In this document: positions 1 through 8,130 of the stretch, in pieces
Layout of the letters: each line of letters starts with the position of its first letter
Position numbering within the stretch: position 1 is the first letter of the stretch
DNA from: Bacteroidota bacterium
GTDB taxonomy: Bacteria > Bacteroidota > Rhodothermia > Rhodothermales > Salinibacteraceae
NCBI GenBank assembly: GCA_009908725.1
Contig: JAAAOT010000157.1
Span: 1-40,174 of the forward strand
Reading direction: 5' to 3'
DNA length: 40,174 nucleotides
Made by a program: the position numbers and the translations under genes
The notes under the pieces: generated by a model
What the model was told of the DNA's origin: nothing
The model's input: only the letters and a program-made list of their open reading frames with translations
Database searches by the model: none

Positions 1-930
1 CCCAAAGGGTGTAACGTGAATGTCGTGTCCCGCCAGGCGGCTGATGACCTCCTCAGCCGTACCGTTGCAGACGTCGAAAATCACGATGTTCGTCTGGACC
101 CGTCCAAGATCCAGATCGAAGGAATCGAGATCGGCAACGGTCTCCGCGATGCGGCGGGCGTTCTCGTGATCGCGTTTCAGACGCTCCCTGTAGCCGTCCA
201 TCGCCACGAGCGCCGCCGCGGCCAGGATTCCGGACTGCCGCATGCCGCCGCCGAGCTGTTTGCGAACAGTACCGGCAGCCTCAATGGCATCTTCAGGGCC
301 TGCTATAATGGAGCCGACGGGCGCTCCCAGTCCCTTCGAGAAGGCCAGCCAGGCGATGTCGAACGGAGCAACGAGCTCGGCCACGGGCACGTCCAGCGCA
401 ACCGACGCATTCCACAAGCGCGCGCCGTCGAGGTGAAACCGAAGATCATGGGTGCGCACGACATCAGCGATGCGGCCAATCCGGTCGAGGTCATATACGA
501 CGCCTCCCGCTTTGTTGGCCGTGTTCTCGATGCTGACAACGCGAGACCGGGCATACACGGACATCTTCGGACGGACGGCTGCTTCCACGTCCGCCGGCTT
601 CAGACGGCCATCCGCCGTGTCGAGGGGATTGAGTTGAACCCCGGATATCATCCCGCTTGCGCCGGACTCGTAGTTAAAGATGTGACTACTCCGGTCGAGG
701 ATTACCTCATCCCCGGGATCGGTCAGCACGTGCAGGCAGATCTGGTTTGCCATCGTTCCGCTCGGGACAAATAGCGCAGCGTCCACGTCCAGGAGGGCAG
801 CACACTCATCCTGCAGTCGATTCACCGTCGGGTCCTCCCCGTAGACGTCGTCGCCGACTTCGGCCTGCGCCATGGCGTCGCGCATACGCTGCGTAGGGCG
901 GGTGACGGTGTCGCTGCGCAGATCGATCAT
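1..930 (-). CDS. ltaE: Low-specificity L-threonine aldolase (3' end outside window)
   Basis: PLP-dependent aldolase that cleaves L-threonine or allo-threonine to glycine and acetaldehyde in the cytoplasm. The ATG at 928-930 opens with [13 protein letters not shown], the family's typical N-terminus. About 310 codons are present and the frame is still open at base 1, so some 30 C-terminal residues are missing. The PLP lysine is K199 in [11 protein letters not shown]. Other conserved parts are PSGTMANQ (residues 56-63), the His in RSSHIFNYE (H83) and HLDGARLWN (166-174). It stands alone; the next gene on the same strand, mtgA, ends 125 bp upstream. The fold is shared with other type I PLP lyases, but this N-terminus and lysine context are specific to threonine aldolases, so the family is secure and substrate stereospecificity is not. 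Confidence 0.93.
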   Translation of the reverse strand, partial: MIDLRSDTVTRPTQRMRDAMAQAEVGDDVYGEDPTVNRLQDECAALLDVDAALFVPSGTMANQICLHVLTDPGDEVILDRSSHIFNYESGASGMISGVQLNPLDTADGRLKPADVEAAVRPKMSVYARSRVVSIENTANKAGGVVYDLDRIGRIADVVRTHDLRFHLDGARLWNASVALDVPVAELVAPFDIAWLAFSKGLGAPVGSIIAGPEDAIEAAGTVRKQLGGGMRQSGILAAAALVAMDGYRERLKRDHENARRIAETVADLDSFDLDLGRVQTNIVIFDVCNGTAEEVISRLAGHDIHVTPFG

Positions 931-1055
931 CGTAAAGGGAAACGGGGGAGAATGGGAAAGATGGGGGTGTTGCGATCGGGGTGTCCGACCGGGCCGCAGA
1001 TCGAAAGCCGATCCGATCGCAGTGTGCTATCACGGCTGCTCAGGGAGAAGCGGTT

Positions 1056-1742
1056 CTAAAAGTACGCCTCGAAGCGCTCGACCTGGCGCATCCGGCCGAG
1101 AATCGTGCGCGTGTAGTGCGTCATCCGGCTGGGAATGCGAACGTGAGGATTTGGGATACAGGCGGCCAGTGCGGCTGCGTGCCACCGGCTCAGCGAAGAC
1201 GCGGAGCGGCCGTAGTGGTGCTTTGCGGCGGCTTCGGCACCAAAAATGCCGGGTCCCCACTCGATGACGTTCAGATACAGCTCGAGAATGCGTTCCTTGG
1301 GCAATACGAGCTCGGTGAGGTACGTCAGCGGCACCTCCAGGCCCTTTCGAATCAACGAGCTGTGGGTCGTCTGGAAGAGATTCTTTGCCAGCTGCTGCGT
1401 AATCGTCGACCCTCCGCGATGCAACCGGCCTCGTTCGCGGTTGTCCTCGATCGCCTCACCGATGGCTTTCCAGTCGATTCCCGTGTGTTGGAAGAATCGT
1501 GTATCCTCGGCGGAGACAACAGCCAGTTCCAGATCGTCGTCGATGTCTGCCAGGGATACGGGCCGGTAGGACCGTTCATACGCGTCGCCGGCCCACCACG
1601 CAGATATGGCGCGCTGGATCTGTACGCCGGTCGTGGGCGGGTCGACCCATCGGTACGAGACGAGGAGTAGCGTGCAGAGCGTGTAGTATCCGATCAATAC
1701 GATCAGCGTGCTACGAACAGCCGTTTTCAGCCAGGATCGCAT
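1056..1742 (-). CDS. mtgA: Monofunctional peptidoglycan glycosyltransferase (GT51)
   Basis: Polymerises lipid II into glycan strands at the outer face of the inner membrane. One N-terminal membrane segment (about residues 10-30) precedes the GT51 domain. Visible motifs are EDTRFFQHTGID, with catalytic Glu79, RGGSTITQQLAKNLF (109-123), the RKGLE motif and ILELYLNVIEWG. There is no transpeptidase domain; at 228 residues it matches E. coli MtgA (242). I start at the ATG at 1742. The frame stays open to a GTG at 1961, but those 73 extra residues are Ser/Asp/Pro-rich and unlike the family. Neither start has a clear ribosome binding site. It lies between ltaE and greA on the same strand, with no obvious functional link. 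Confidence 0.9.
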   Translation of the reverse strand: MRSWLKTAVRSTLIVLIGYYTLCTLLLVSYRWVDPPTTGVQIQRAISAWWAGDAYERSYRPVSLADIDDDLELAVVSAEDTRFFQHTGIDWKAIGEAIEDNRERGRLHRGGSTITQQLAKNLFQTTHSSLIRKGLEVPLTYLTELVLPKERILELYLNVIEWGPGIFGAEAAAKHHYGRSASSLSRWHAAALAACIPNPHVRIPSRMTHYTRTILGRMRQVERFEAYF

Positions 1743-2021
1743 CACGGCGGGAGTAAGCGTGAACACCTCAACGTCTCCGGATTGGATTCTCGATTCGCCC
1801 GTTCCACTGGATGTCGCGGTGGTCGAATCGTTCTGACATGAAGAACGCCCCGCATCCGGCCCGTCATCGGGCGAGTGCGAGGCGTCGTAGGATGGGGGCG
1901 GATCCGGCACCAAAGTCTGGGGTCGTGGAAGGTCGTCGACGGTCTGTACGACGATTCCCACCGGTGAAAGGGTCCGACCGCCGTCAGCGCGGGCGGACCA
2001 TCGGCGCCGGCGCCGTTGCTG

Positions 2022-2501
2022 TCAGCGATTAATATCCTTAATTTTCAGCTTCACCGTACCGGCCGGCACGTCGATTTCGATCACGTCGCCCTCTTCCTTT
2101 CCGAGAAGACCGCTCCCGATCGGGCTATCGACCGAGATCTTGTTTTCGGAAATATCGGCTTCCTGTTCGGAGACGAGCGTGTACGTTTGCTCCGCGCCGG
2201 AGTCGACGTTTTCGACCGTGACCTTGGACAAAATGTATGCCTTGCTGGTATCGACGGTCTTTTCGTCGACGAGCCGAGCACGGGCGATGGTGTCTTCGAG
2301 CTTCGAAATCCGGGCTTCGAGTTTGCCCTGCTCCTCCTTTGCGGCGTCATATTCCGCGTTTTCCGAGATGTCGCCTTTGGCGCGGGCCTCGGCGATGGCG
2401 TCTGCAATCCGTGCGCGTTCCTTCGTTTTCAAAAACCGCAGCTCTTCTTTCAGATCTTGCAGACCCTCCTCGGTCAGGTAGACGGGTTTGTCTTTGGTCA
2501 T
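2022..2501 (-). CDS. greA: Transcription elongation factor GreA
   Basis: Rescues backtracked RNA polymerase by stimulating transcript cleavage through the secondary channel. The 159 residues are full length. The N-terminal coiled coil (about 10-75) carries the acidic tip DISENAEYD with D44 and E47, equivalent to the Mg-coordinating Asp41/Glu44 of E. coli GreA. The C-terminal FKBP-like domain contains VDSPIGSGLLGKEEGD (124-139). ATG start at 2501; no Shine-Dalgarno sequence is visible upstream. It is a single-gene unit separated from the NlpC gene by a terminator at 2564-2591, so it probably has its own promoter in 2502-2563. GreB is less likely because of the ENAEY and SPIG contexts. Confidence 0.95.
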   Translation of the reverse strand: MTKDKPVYLTEEGLQDLKEELRFLKTKERARIADAIAEARAKGDISENAEYDAAKEEQGKLEARISKLEDTIARARLVDEKTVDTSKAYILSKVTVENVDSGAEQTYTLVSEQEADISENKISVDSPIGSGLLGKEEGDVIEIDVPAGTVKLKIKDINR

Positions 2502-2563
2502 AATAGCACGTGCGTACGTGAATACATCGACAGAAGGGACGTCCGAATCGGGGTCCGCCGGGT

Positions 2564-2591
2564 AAAAAAAGACGCCACAGCCTGTCGTGGC
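2564..2591 (-). terminator. Intrinsic terminator after the NlpC/P60 gene
   Basis: Read on the minus strand, a GCCAC/GTGGC stem (2587-2591 with 2574-2578) is followed after GTC by seven T (2564-2570). It lies 145 bp beyond the NlpC/P60 stop and before greA. The stem is only 5 bp, so efficiency is uncertain. Confidence 0.5.
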
Positions 2592-2735
2592 AGCGGCGGT
2601 GGCGGGGGTAATAATTCGAACTCGGACCGTAGTATTCGGCCGATGGTGAAAATTGTTCCTGTCCGTTTCCCCGCACGTTCCGGCATTTTTACGACCGAAA
2701 ATGCAGAGGTGTCTGACGCCCTCGCCCTGGTGTGA

Positions 2736-3320
2736 TCACCATCCGCCGCGTGCGGGTTCTCCGGGATCGGGTTGCTCAGGGTCGGGCCGCTCGGGGGCGG
2801 GAGACGATGTGGGCACATCCTGCAGGACGCGCCGTGCCTGCCACCACGTACGCTTCCAGTACCGGTCGTCCAGAGATGAAACCGTGACGCCGCTGCTGGC
2901 CGACGCGTGGACAAACTCACCGTTCGAGAGGTAGACGCCGACATGCCGGTCCTTTCGGCTCGGCCGGAAGAACACAAGGTCGCCCGGCTGAAGCTGCGAC
3001 CGTCGAACCTCGGTGCCCACGCGCGACTGTCGTCGCGTGTCGCGGGGCAGGCGCAGGTCAAGGACGTCGGCGTACAGCGCCTGCGTCAGGCCGGAGCAGT
3101 CCACGCCGCGTCGGTCGGTGCCACCGAGGCGATGGGGAACGCCATCCCAGCGACGCGCTTCGGCCCGTAGACGGGGCTCGACTGTCCCTGCATCCGTCTG
3201 GGCGGCCGATCGGTCCGACGGGCGGGCGTCCGGGGCCGGGCGAGTCGACGTGCACCCGGTACCAAGAACGACCGCGATCAACATTAGAAGAACCGTCCGC
3301 GGTGTCGAATACTGCAACAT
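2736..3320 (-). CDS. NlpC/P60 family lipoprotein, putative cell-wall endopeptidase
   Basis: Probable lipid-anchored cysteine peptidase that cuts peptide stems of peptidoglycan. From the ATG at 3320 there is a signal peptide with lipobox LGTGC (C23). A Pro/Ser/Asp-rich linker follows, then an NlpC/P60 domain from about residue 50 to 155. The catalytic residues are visible: C75 in GVDCSGLTQ, H126 in DRHVGVYL and H138 in EFVHAS; the QPGDLVFF strand (111-118) is also typical. The tail is Pro/Glu/Asp-rich. The open frame extends to 3437, but only the 3320 start places the signal peptide at the N-terminus. Length 194 residues, similar to Spr/MepS-type enzymes. The terminator at 2564-2591 probably ends this transcript. 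Confidence 0.88.
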   Translation of the reverse strand: MLQYSTPRTVLLMLIAVVLGTGCTSTRPAPDARPSDRSAAQTDAGTVEPRLRAEARRWDGVPHRLGGTDRRGVDCSGLTQALYADVLDLRLPRDTRRQSRVGTEVRRSQLQPGDLVFFRPSRKDRHVGVYLSNGEFVHASASSGVTVSSLDDRYWKRTWWQARRVLQDVPTSSPAPERPDPEQPDPGEPARGGW

Positions 3321-3671
3321 GAATCGGGAAGGGTTGGTGGACGTCGATGGGATAGCTAGGCCGCGCTGAGCGGGAGCGACGCAACAACGCCTCGGCATTT
3401 TCGAGCGGCACGCGGAGCGAAAGCTGTGATGACCCATCCGGATAGACGGTGCGTTTTACGGTTGGATGCTTAAGGTAGAACCATCGTGGCAGGAATTCCA
3501 GGGCCAACGCTCTCGCATGTTCGAGCCGAGCGTTGAGGAATCGGCGAAAGCAGGAGAGAGTCCGCCATTGACACGGGTGAAACGGATCATCCCCCGCGGG
3601 CGCCGGGTATCGTAAACACCGGCCATTTTCTGGCCCCCGAACATACTTGTTCATCCGACCGGATCCCACCT
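3321..3671. other. Intergenic region between divergent genes; possible ORF remnant
   Basis: This 351-bp stretch separates the NlpC gene (minus) from the bacilliredoxin gene (plus) and must hold both promoters, though I find no convincing -35/-10 pair. On the minus strand, about 3365-3650 is open and reads like protein in part (for example RWFYLKHPTVKRTVYPDGSS). That frame only ends inside the NlpC gene in another frame, so I do not call a gene. Confidence 0.4.
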
Positions 3672-4187
3672 ATGCCGTACCCTGAGCAGATGGTACAGCC
3701 GATGCGCGAAGAGCTGACGCAACTCGGCGTCAAAGAGTTGAAGACGGCGGAGGCTGTCGACGAGGCGTTTGACGAAACGCGCGAGGGCACGATGGTCCTC
3801 GTCATTAATTCGGTGTGTGGATGCGCCGCGGGCAATGCCCGTCCGGCGGTCGCCATGGTGAAACAGGGCGATACGCATCCGGATGCCTACACGACCGTGT
3901 TCGCCGGCCAGGATCTCGAGGCCACAGAGCGAGCACGAGAATACCTTGTCGGCATTCCGCCGTCCTCCCCGTTTATTGCCCTGTTCCGGAACGGCGACCC
4001 GGTTTACGTCATCCAGCGCAAGCACATCGAGGGACGCACGGCCAGCGCCATTGCCGGTGACCTTCGCGCGGCGATCGACACTTACTGCACCGACGGGGAT
4101 ATCCCCGAAGACGCCCCGTCGCAGCCGTCGGATTCCGGCCGTGCCCAGAGCGACAACGTCCCGTCGTCGTTCCGATCGATCATGTAG
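3672..4187 (+). CDS. BrxA/BrxB family bacilliredoxin
   Basis: Thioredoxin-fold protein of the YphP/YqiW (UPF0403) family that removes bacillithiol from S-bacillithiolated proteins in the cytoplasm. The CGC active site is residues 49-51 in INSVCGCAAGNARP, preceded by the family N-terminus MPYPEQMVQPMREEL. GIPPSSPFIALFRNG and KHIEGRTASAIAGDL match the rest of the domain. The last 30 or so residues are a polar tail beyond the usual length of about 145. The ATG at 3672 lacks a Shine-Dalgarno sequence. Monocistronic, with a likely terminator right after it. The family's presence implies bacillithiol or a related low-molecular-weight thiol in this organism; that is an inference, since no bsh genes are in the window. 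Confidence 0.93.
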   Translation: MPYPEQMVQPMREELTQLGVKELKTAEAVDEAFDETREGTMVLVINSVCGCAAGNARPAVAMVKQGDTHPDAYTTVFAGQDLEATERAREYLVGIPPSSPFIALFRNGDPVYVIQRKHIEGRTASAIAGDLRAAIDTYCTDGDIPEDAPSQPSDSGRAQSDNVPSSFRSIM

Positions 4188-4252
4188 GGTGCGAGCACCG
4201 GGCTTCGGCCCTGCGCGGCGTCGCGCCAACGGGCCTGTGACCTGATTCCACG

Positions 4253-4288
4253 ATGCCTCGTCCATACCGGGCGGGGCATTCGTCTTTT
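4253..4288 (+). terminator. Intrinsic terminator after the bacilliredoxin gene
   Basis: An 8-bp stem (4253-4260 with 4272-4279, one G-T pair) is followed by a T-rich run TCGTCTTTT (4280-4288). It sits 65 bp after the bacilliredoxin stop and touches the stop of the convergent LD-carboxypeptidase gene. Confidence 0.45.
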
Positions 4289-5316
4289 CAGGCTGTGCCC
4301 CGACCGACGGGCGCCTCGTCTGCTGTCCGCGACCGATGCAGTTCGACACGCAGGCATGCGGTTCCGTTTTCCACCGTGAGTTCCGCCGGGGCCCCGATGG
4401 GAAGCGTGAGACGCGGAAGCAGGTGCCCGTACGCCAGGTCGGTCGCGACGGGGTAGCTCCTCTCGGAGAAGTGAGCGGCAAAGACCTCCGGCATGGAAAG
4501 CGATGGCTCCGAGACGTCACCCGGCCGAAACAATCCGAGCACGATGCCGGCAAGACCGTCCAGATGCCCCGCCAGATCAAGGTGCGTCAGCATGCGGTCG
4601 ACGCGGTACGGGGCTTCACCGACGTCCTCGAGGACGAGAACAGCGCCCGTCAGATCCGGAAGGTGGGGGGTGCCGATGAGGCGCGTTAGAACCGAGAGGT
4701 TTCCACCGAGAAGCGGGCCGCGGCCGTTCCTACCGCCTGTGAGCACGGGGAGGTTCTCTGCGATGGTGAGCGGAGAGGCTTCGTCATGGGTCGCTACGCT
4801 TTGAAAGCACGCCGCTGCATCCAGGGTGCCGGTTTCGGCCGGTCCGTCCTGGACTGCGTCGCCCCCCCAGCCGTCGGCCGGAGGCGCGGCCGGGGACAGC
4901 GTCGCCCATTCGGTCACAACCGGCGCGGACAGGGAGCACCATCCAACATGGCGGTAGAGCGCCAGTTGAAGTGCTGTGAGGTCACTGTAGCCGATGACCC
5001 ACTTCGGACCCGCGCTTTCCGCGATCACGTGGAACTGGTTCAGGAGACGCATGCAGCCGTATCCACCCCGCGCCGCGATGACGGCGCGGGCGTCCGGGTC
5101 GGCAAGGGCGTACCGTAGATCGTCGAGACGCCGCTTGTCCGGCGCTGACAAATACCCGTGCGGGGACGACACCTCCTCGGGGCGATAGCGGACATGTACG
5201 TCGTACACCTGCCGCAGCACGTCGAGCCCGCGCGCATACCGGTCGGCGTCGCGTGGCGCACTCGCGGGGGCGAGCACGATCACGCTGTCACCGGGGCGGA
5301 GGGGAGGAGGGATCAT
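4288..5316 (-). CDS. ldcA: LD-carboxypeptidase (peptidase S66, LdcA-like)
   Basis: Removes the terminal D-Ala from tetrapeptide muropeptides during cell-wall recycling. From the ATG at 5316 (a TTG five codons earlier is also in frame) the protein opens MIPPPLRPGDSVIVLAPAS, typical of S66. The nucleophile is S111 in VIGYSDLTAL. The acidic residue lies in LVLEDVGEAPYRVDRML (E230 or E234) and the His is H298 in YGHLLPRLTLPIGA. ARGGYGCMRLL is the other family signature. At 342 residues it is slightly longer than usual owing to an Ala/Gly-rich insert around 140-175. It follows corA on the same strand after a 71-bp gap. S66 also contains microcin-immunity MccF proteins, but the context gives no reason to prefer that. 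Confidence 0.9.
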   Translation of the reverse strand: MIPPPLRPGDSVIVLAPASAPRDADRYARGLDVLRQVYDVHVRYRPEEVSSPHGYLSAPDKRRLDDLRYALADPDARAVIAARGGYGCMRLLNQFHVIAESAGPKWVIGYSDLTALQLALYRHVGWCSLSAPVVTEWATLSPAAPPADGWGGDAVQDGPAETGTLDAAACFQSVATHDEASPLTIAENLPVLTGGRNGRGPLLGGNLSVLTRLIGTPHLPDLTGAVLVLEDVGEAPYRVDRMLTHLDLAGHLDGLAGIVLGLFRPGDVSEPSLSMPEVFAAHFSERSYPVATDLAYGHLLPRLTLPIGAPAELTVENGTACLRVELHRSRTADEAPVGRGTA

Positions 5317-5387
5317 TGGGCGATCAGACAAAATCAGAGGAGGCTGCGGGGGGGCAGCGGCTGCATATCGACCGACGGGGGCCGGCT

Positions 5388-6503
5388 CTACAGCCAGCTC
5401 TTCCGTCGGAAATAATACACCAGCAACGCCGCGATCACTCCCATGGCCGCCATCGTGATCGGATAGGCATAGGGTGCGGATAGCTCCGGCATGTTTTCGA
5501 AGTTCATCCCGTAGATCCCGGCAACAAATGTCAAAGGGATAAAGATGGTACCGATGATCGTGAGGACCTTCATCACCTCGTTCATCCGCGTTGAGAGCGC
5601 CGTCATGTACAAGTCCATGAGTCCGCCGGCGAGCTCCCGGAGCGACTCAACCATGTCCAGCACCTGAACGGCGTGTTCATAGGCGTCGCGAACGAACGGT
5701 CGGAGCGTTTCTTCCGGCCACAGGGGATGCGTCATTCGTTCCAGATGCGAGAGCACCTCGCGCATGGGCCAGGCGTGACGACGCACGTAGACGAGATCCC
5801 GACGGAGCTCGTTGAGGTCGTGCTGGACCTGCTCATCGGGATCGTCCATGATCAGGTCCTCCAGCTTCTCCGCCCGCTCAGCCTGCGTTTCGAGGACGAC
5901 GAAGTAGTTGTCGATGATGACGTCCAGGATTGCGTAGGCGAGATAGGCCGGCCCGGCACGACGGATTCGGCCCCGCCCCGACGCTATGCGTTCGCGTAGC
6001 GGATCGAGGATGTCGCCGGGCACTTCCTGAAAGGAGACGACGCCCTCGGGACGGATCACCAGGCTGACCTGCTCGGCGACGACATGTCCGGCTCCGTCGT
6101 GGTTGCCGGTATAAAGCATCTTCGTTGAAATGAAGATGGAGTCGTCGAACGTTTCCACCTTCGCCCGCTGACCGGTGTTTACGATGTCCTCCTGGGTGAG
6201 TGCGGACAGCCCAAGACGTTCGCCGAGCCGCTGGATCTTGTCTGCCTCGTGTACCCCCGTCACGTCCAGCCAGGTTACCGTGCCGTTGCCGGCGTTGAGA
6301 AAGCGGTCGACGGCCTCATCGGCGGATTCCGGCCGGTGGAGGTGGTGGGTATCCGGCCCGTAGGTGGTGACGTCGAACGTTACCGGCGTGGAGCGCGCTT
6401 CCCCAACGAAGACGACCGATCCCGGGGCCAGACCGACCTTGTGCTTCCGCTTCTTGACCGGGAAGAGAAGTCGGTCGGCGGCTTGCCGCGTTCGAGACAT
6501 CAT
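5388..6503 (-). CDS. corA: CorA-family magnesium/cobalt transporter
   Basis: Inner-membrane divalent-cation channel. The 371 residues have a large cytoplasmic N-terminal domain with long helices (about 40-300). Two C-terminal membrane segments follow, and the YGMN selectivity-loop signature is at 331-334 in GIYGMNFENMPEL. The basic tail FRRKSWL follows the last segment, as in characterised CorA proteins. The start is ATG ATG at 6498-6503, either of which could be used. It lies 58 bp from the LapA-like gene upstream and 71 bp from ldcA downstream on the same strand, so the three may be co-transcribed. ZntB-type zinc transporters share the fold; the GMN loop and the FENMPEL context favour CorA. 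Confidence 0.94.
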   Translation of the reverse strand: MMSRTRQAADRLLFPVKKRKHKVGLAPGSVVFVGEARSTPVTFDVTTYGPDTHHLHRPESADEAVDRFLNAGNGTVTWLDVTGVHEADKIQRLGERLGLSALTQEDIVNTGQRAKVETFDDSIFISTKMLYTGNHDGAGHVVAEQVSLVIRPEGVVSFQEVPGDILDPLRERIASGRGRIRRAGPAYLAYAILDVIIDNYFVVLETQAERAEKLEDLIMDDPDEQVQHDLNELRRDLVYVRRHAWPMREVLSHLERMTHPLWPEETLRPFVRDAYEHAVQVLDMVESLRELAGGLMDLYMTALSTRMNEVMKVLTIIGTIFIPLTFVAGIYGMNFENMPELSAPYAYPITMAAMGVIAALLVYYFRRKSWL

Positions 6504-6561
6504 GGAATCATCGGGCGGTCACGAAAGAGAAAGGGACGGCAGGCTTACATCAACGGCATGA

Positions 6562-6918
6562 TTAAGAGGAAGCCTGGGATGATGTCGACGGGCCGGAGCC
6601 GGAATCAGACGAGGACGAGGACTTCTTTTTCCGGGAGTAGCTCTCCGACGACGGGGATTCGAAGGCGGACGGTCCGGGTGTAGGCGAGGACGGGCCCCCT
6701 TTCAGCTTCTTGATTTTCCGTTTGTCCCGGATGCGACCGGGGAGCGTACTGAGAAGGCCGGTCACGACGCCGATCGCAAACGTGACGATCAAGATCAGGG
6801 CTGTCGAGCCCTGGGTCTGAACAAAGAGAAAGTCCACGGCCATCGGGTCATCGTTCTGGAGGGCGAAGACGACGGTCAGTACGGCGAGGATAAGTGCGAA
6901 GACAAGGGCGAAGCGCAT
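6562..6918 (-). CDS. LapA-domain (DUF1049) membrane protein
   Basis: Small inner-membrane protein of 118 residues. Membrane helix one is about residues 4-20 (LVFALILAVLTVVFALQN) and helix two about 38-58. Between them is the short ND-x-MAVDFLFVQT loop characteristic of the LapA/YciS family, whose E. coli member takes part in controlling lipopolysaccharide synthesis. The cytoplasmic part begins with a basic patch (RIRDKRKIKKLK) and ends in a Ser/Gly/Lys-rich low-complexity tail of about 45 residues. There is no LapB partner nearby. It lies between the glycosyltransferase gene and corA. The domain call is good; a role in LPS is not shown by the sequence. Confidence 0.8.
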   Translation of the reverse strand: MRFALVFALILAVLTVVFALQNDDPMAVDFLFVQTQGSTALILIVTFAIGVVTGLLSTLPGRIRDKRKIKKLKGGPSSPTPGPSAFESPSSESYSRKKKSSSSSDSGSGPSTSSQASS

Positions 6919-6973
6919 GGTTACGGCAGTGATCTAACGGACAGAGGGGGCGAGGAAACAGAAAGCGCTGCAC

Positions 6974-8092
6974 TTACGATTGGGTTGCGGTCTCCTTGAC
7001 ACGCGCGGCACCAACCTGTCGTCCCTTCCAGGAAACGCGACCGGTCCAGTGCGAGACGGCGGAGTCGAGTTGCAGTGCGCTTCCCAGCAGGTACGAGATC
7101 GGGGCAATCATGGCGTACAGGGGAGAAAAGCGGGTAAGCCGGTCGGTTGTGCCTTTCAGCAGAACGATGCTGACCAGGAAGCCGGGGTGAACGAGCGGAG
7201 ACAGCACGAAGGTACCGAGAAAGAAGAGGTAGAGCGCAACGAACGAAGCGGGGGAGCCGCCGAGGATGAGGTACGCGTTTTTCCTAAACCCCCGCCAAGC
7301 ATCGCCGAACGACCGGTACATGTAGACGGTGATTTCGTCGCGTACGTCGAGCAGTGCGGGGGTGAAGCCTTCGCCCTTAAAGTACCGACCGATTTCGACA
7401 TCTTCGAGCACCTTGTCTTTCACGGCCATGTGCGGCTCGTAGGCGTGGTACCGGTCCGCGCCGACCATCCAGCACTGGCCGTTCAGCGCGCCAAGTGATT
7501 TGATCCGCACGAGCCGAACGAGTGGCCAGGGAAGTCCGGTCAGGATCGCGTTTGGAACGAGGCTGACGAGGATCTGCGCCGCGCCTCGAAGGCGAGGCAG
7601 GCCGGTTGCGACCGTGTCATCCGGTAGCGCAGACTGGCGTTCGACGATGCGCTGGAGGGCCTCTTCGTCTCTCAGTTCGGTGTCTGCATCAAGGAAGAGG
7701 TACCGGTCTCCATTCGCATGGGAGGCTGCCACATAGCATGCATGCGGTTTGCCGAGCCAGCCGGGTGGCGGCCCATCTCCGCGGACTGCGAGAAGGCGAT
7801 CGTCGTCTTCTCTCTGTAAAACGTCCCACGTTTCGTCCGTCGACCCATCGTCCACGACAACGACCTCAAAGGCCTCGTATGTCTGTTCGAGGAGGGATGG
7901 AAGAAGCCGTTGCAAGTTTTCTTCTTCGTTTCGGGCCGGGATCAGGATCGAAACAAAGGGGGCCTGATCGAGAGACGCCCGCGTGCGCTTCCGTCGAAGG
8001 TAAACGATGTTCGCGAGGAGGGTGACCCAGATCAATACGTGGACGCCGGCGAGGATGGGAGCAACAACGTCGGCGTAAGGCAGGGTCGGCAT
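6974..8092 (-). CDS. GT2 glycosyltransferase, probably carotenoid glycosyltransferase (CruC/CruG-like)
   Basis: Predicted to transfer a sugar to a hydroxylated carotenoid at the inner membrane. One N-terminal membrane segment (12-30) precedes a GT-A domain with SILIPARNEEENL (48-60), VVVDDGSTDE (78-87), PPGWLGKPHAC (109-119), the metal-binding DAD (135-137) and the catalytic-base region LEDVEIG (229-235). Three or so C-terminal membrane segments follow (about 282-345). This arrangement with the GWLGK motif is found in CruC, CruG and CrtQ-type carotenoid glycosyltransferases. It is the last gene of a minus-strand run with cruF, crtB and an acyltransferase, 38 bp after the TPR-like gene. Hopanoid or other lipid GT2 enzymes are the main alternative; the neighbours favour a carotenoid. 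Confidence 0.8.
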   Translation of the reverse strand: MPTLPYADVVAPILAGVHVLIWVTLLANIVYLRRKRTRASLDQAPFVSILIPARNEEENLQRLLPSLLEQTYEAFEVVVVDDGSTDETWDVLQREDDDRLLAVRGDGPPPGWLGKPHACYVAASHANGDRYLFLDADTELRDEEALQRIVERQSALPDDTVATGLPRLRGAAQILVSLVPNAILTGLPWPLVRLVRIKSLGALNGQCWMVGADRYHAYEPHMAVKDKVLEDVEIGRYFKGEGFTPALLDVRDEITVYMYRSFGDAWRGFRKNAYLILGGSPASFVALYLFFLGTFVLSPLVHPGFLVSIVLLKGTTDRLTRFSPLYAMIAPISYLLGSALQLDSAVSHWTGRVSWKGRQVGAARVKETATQS

Positions 8093-8130
8093 GCGGTGCG
8101 GGTCATTGAAAAGAAAGGGGATGGGGCGGG

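Noticed and set aside
1743-1961. N-terminal extension of MtgA from a GTG start
   Set aside because: The 73 residues are low-complexity and would put the membrane anchor far from the N-terminus, unlike the family.
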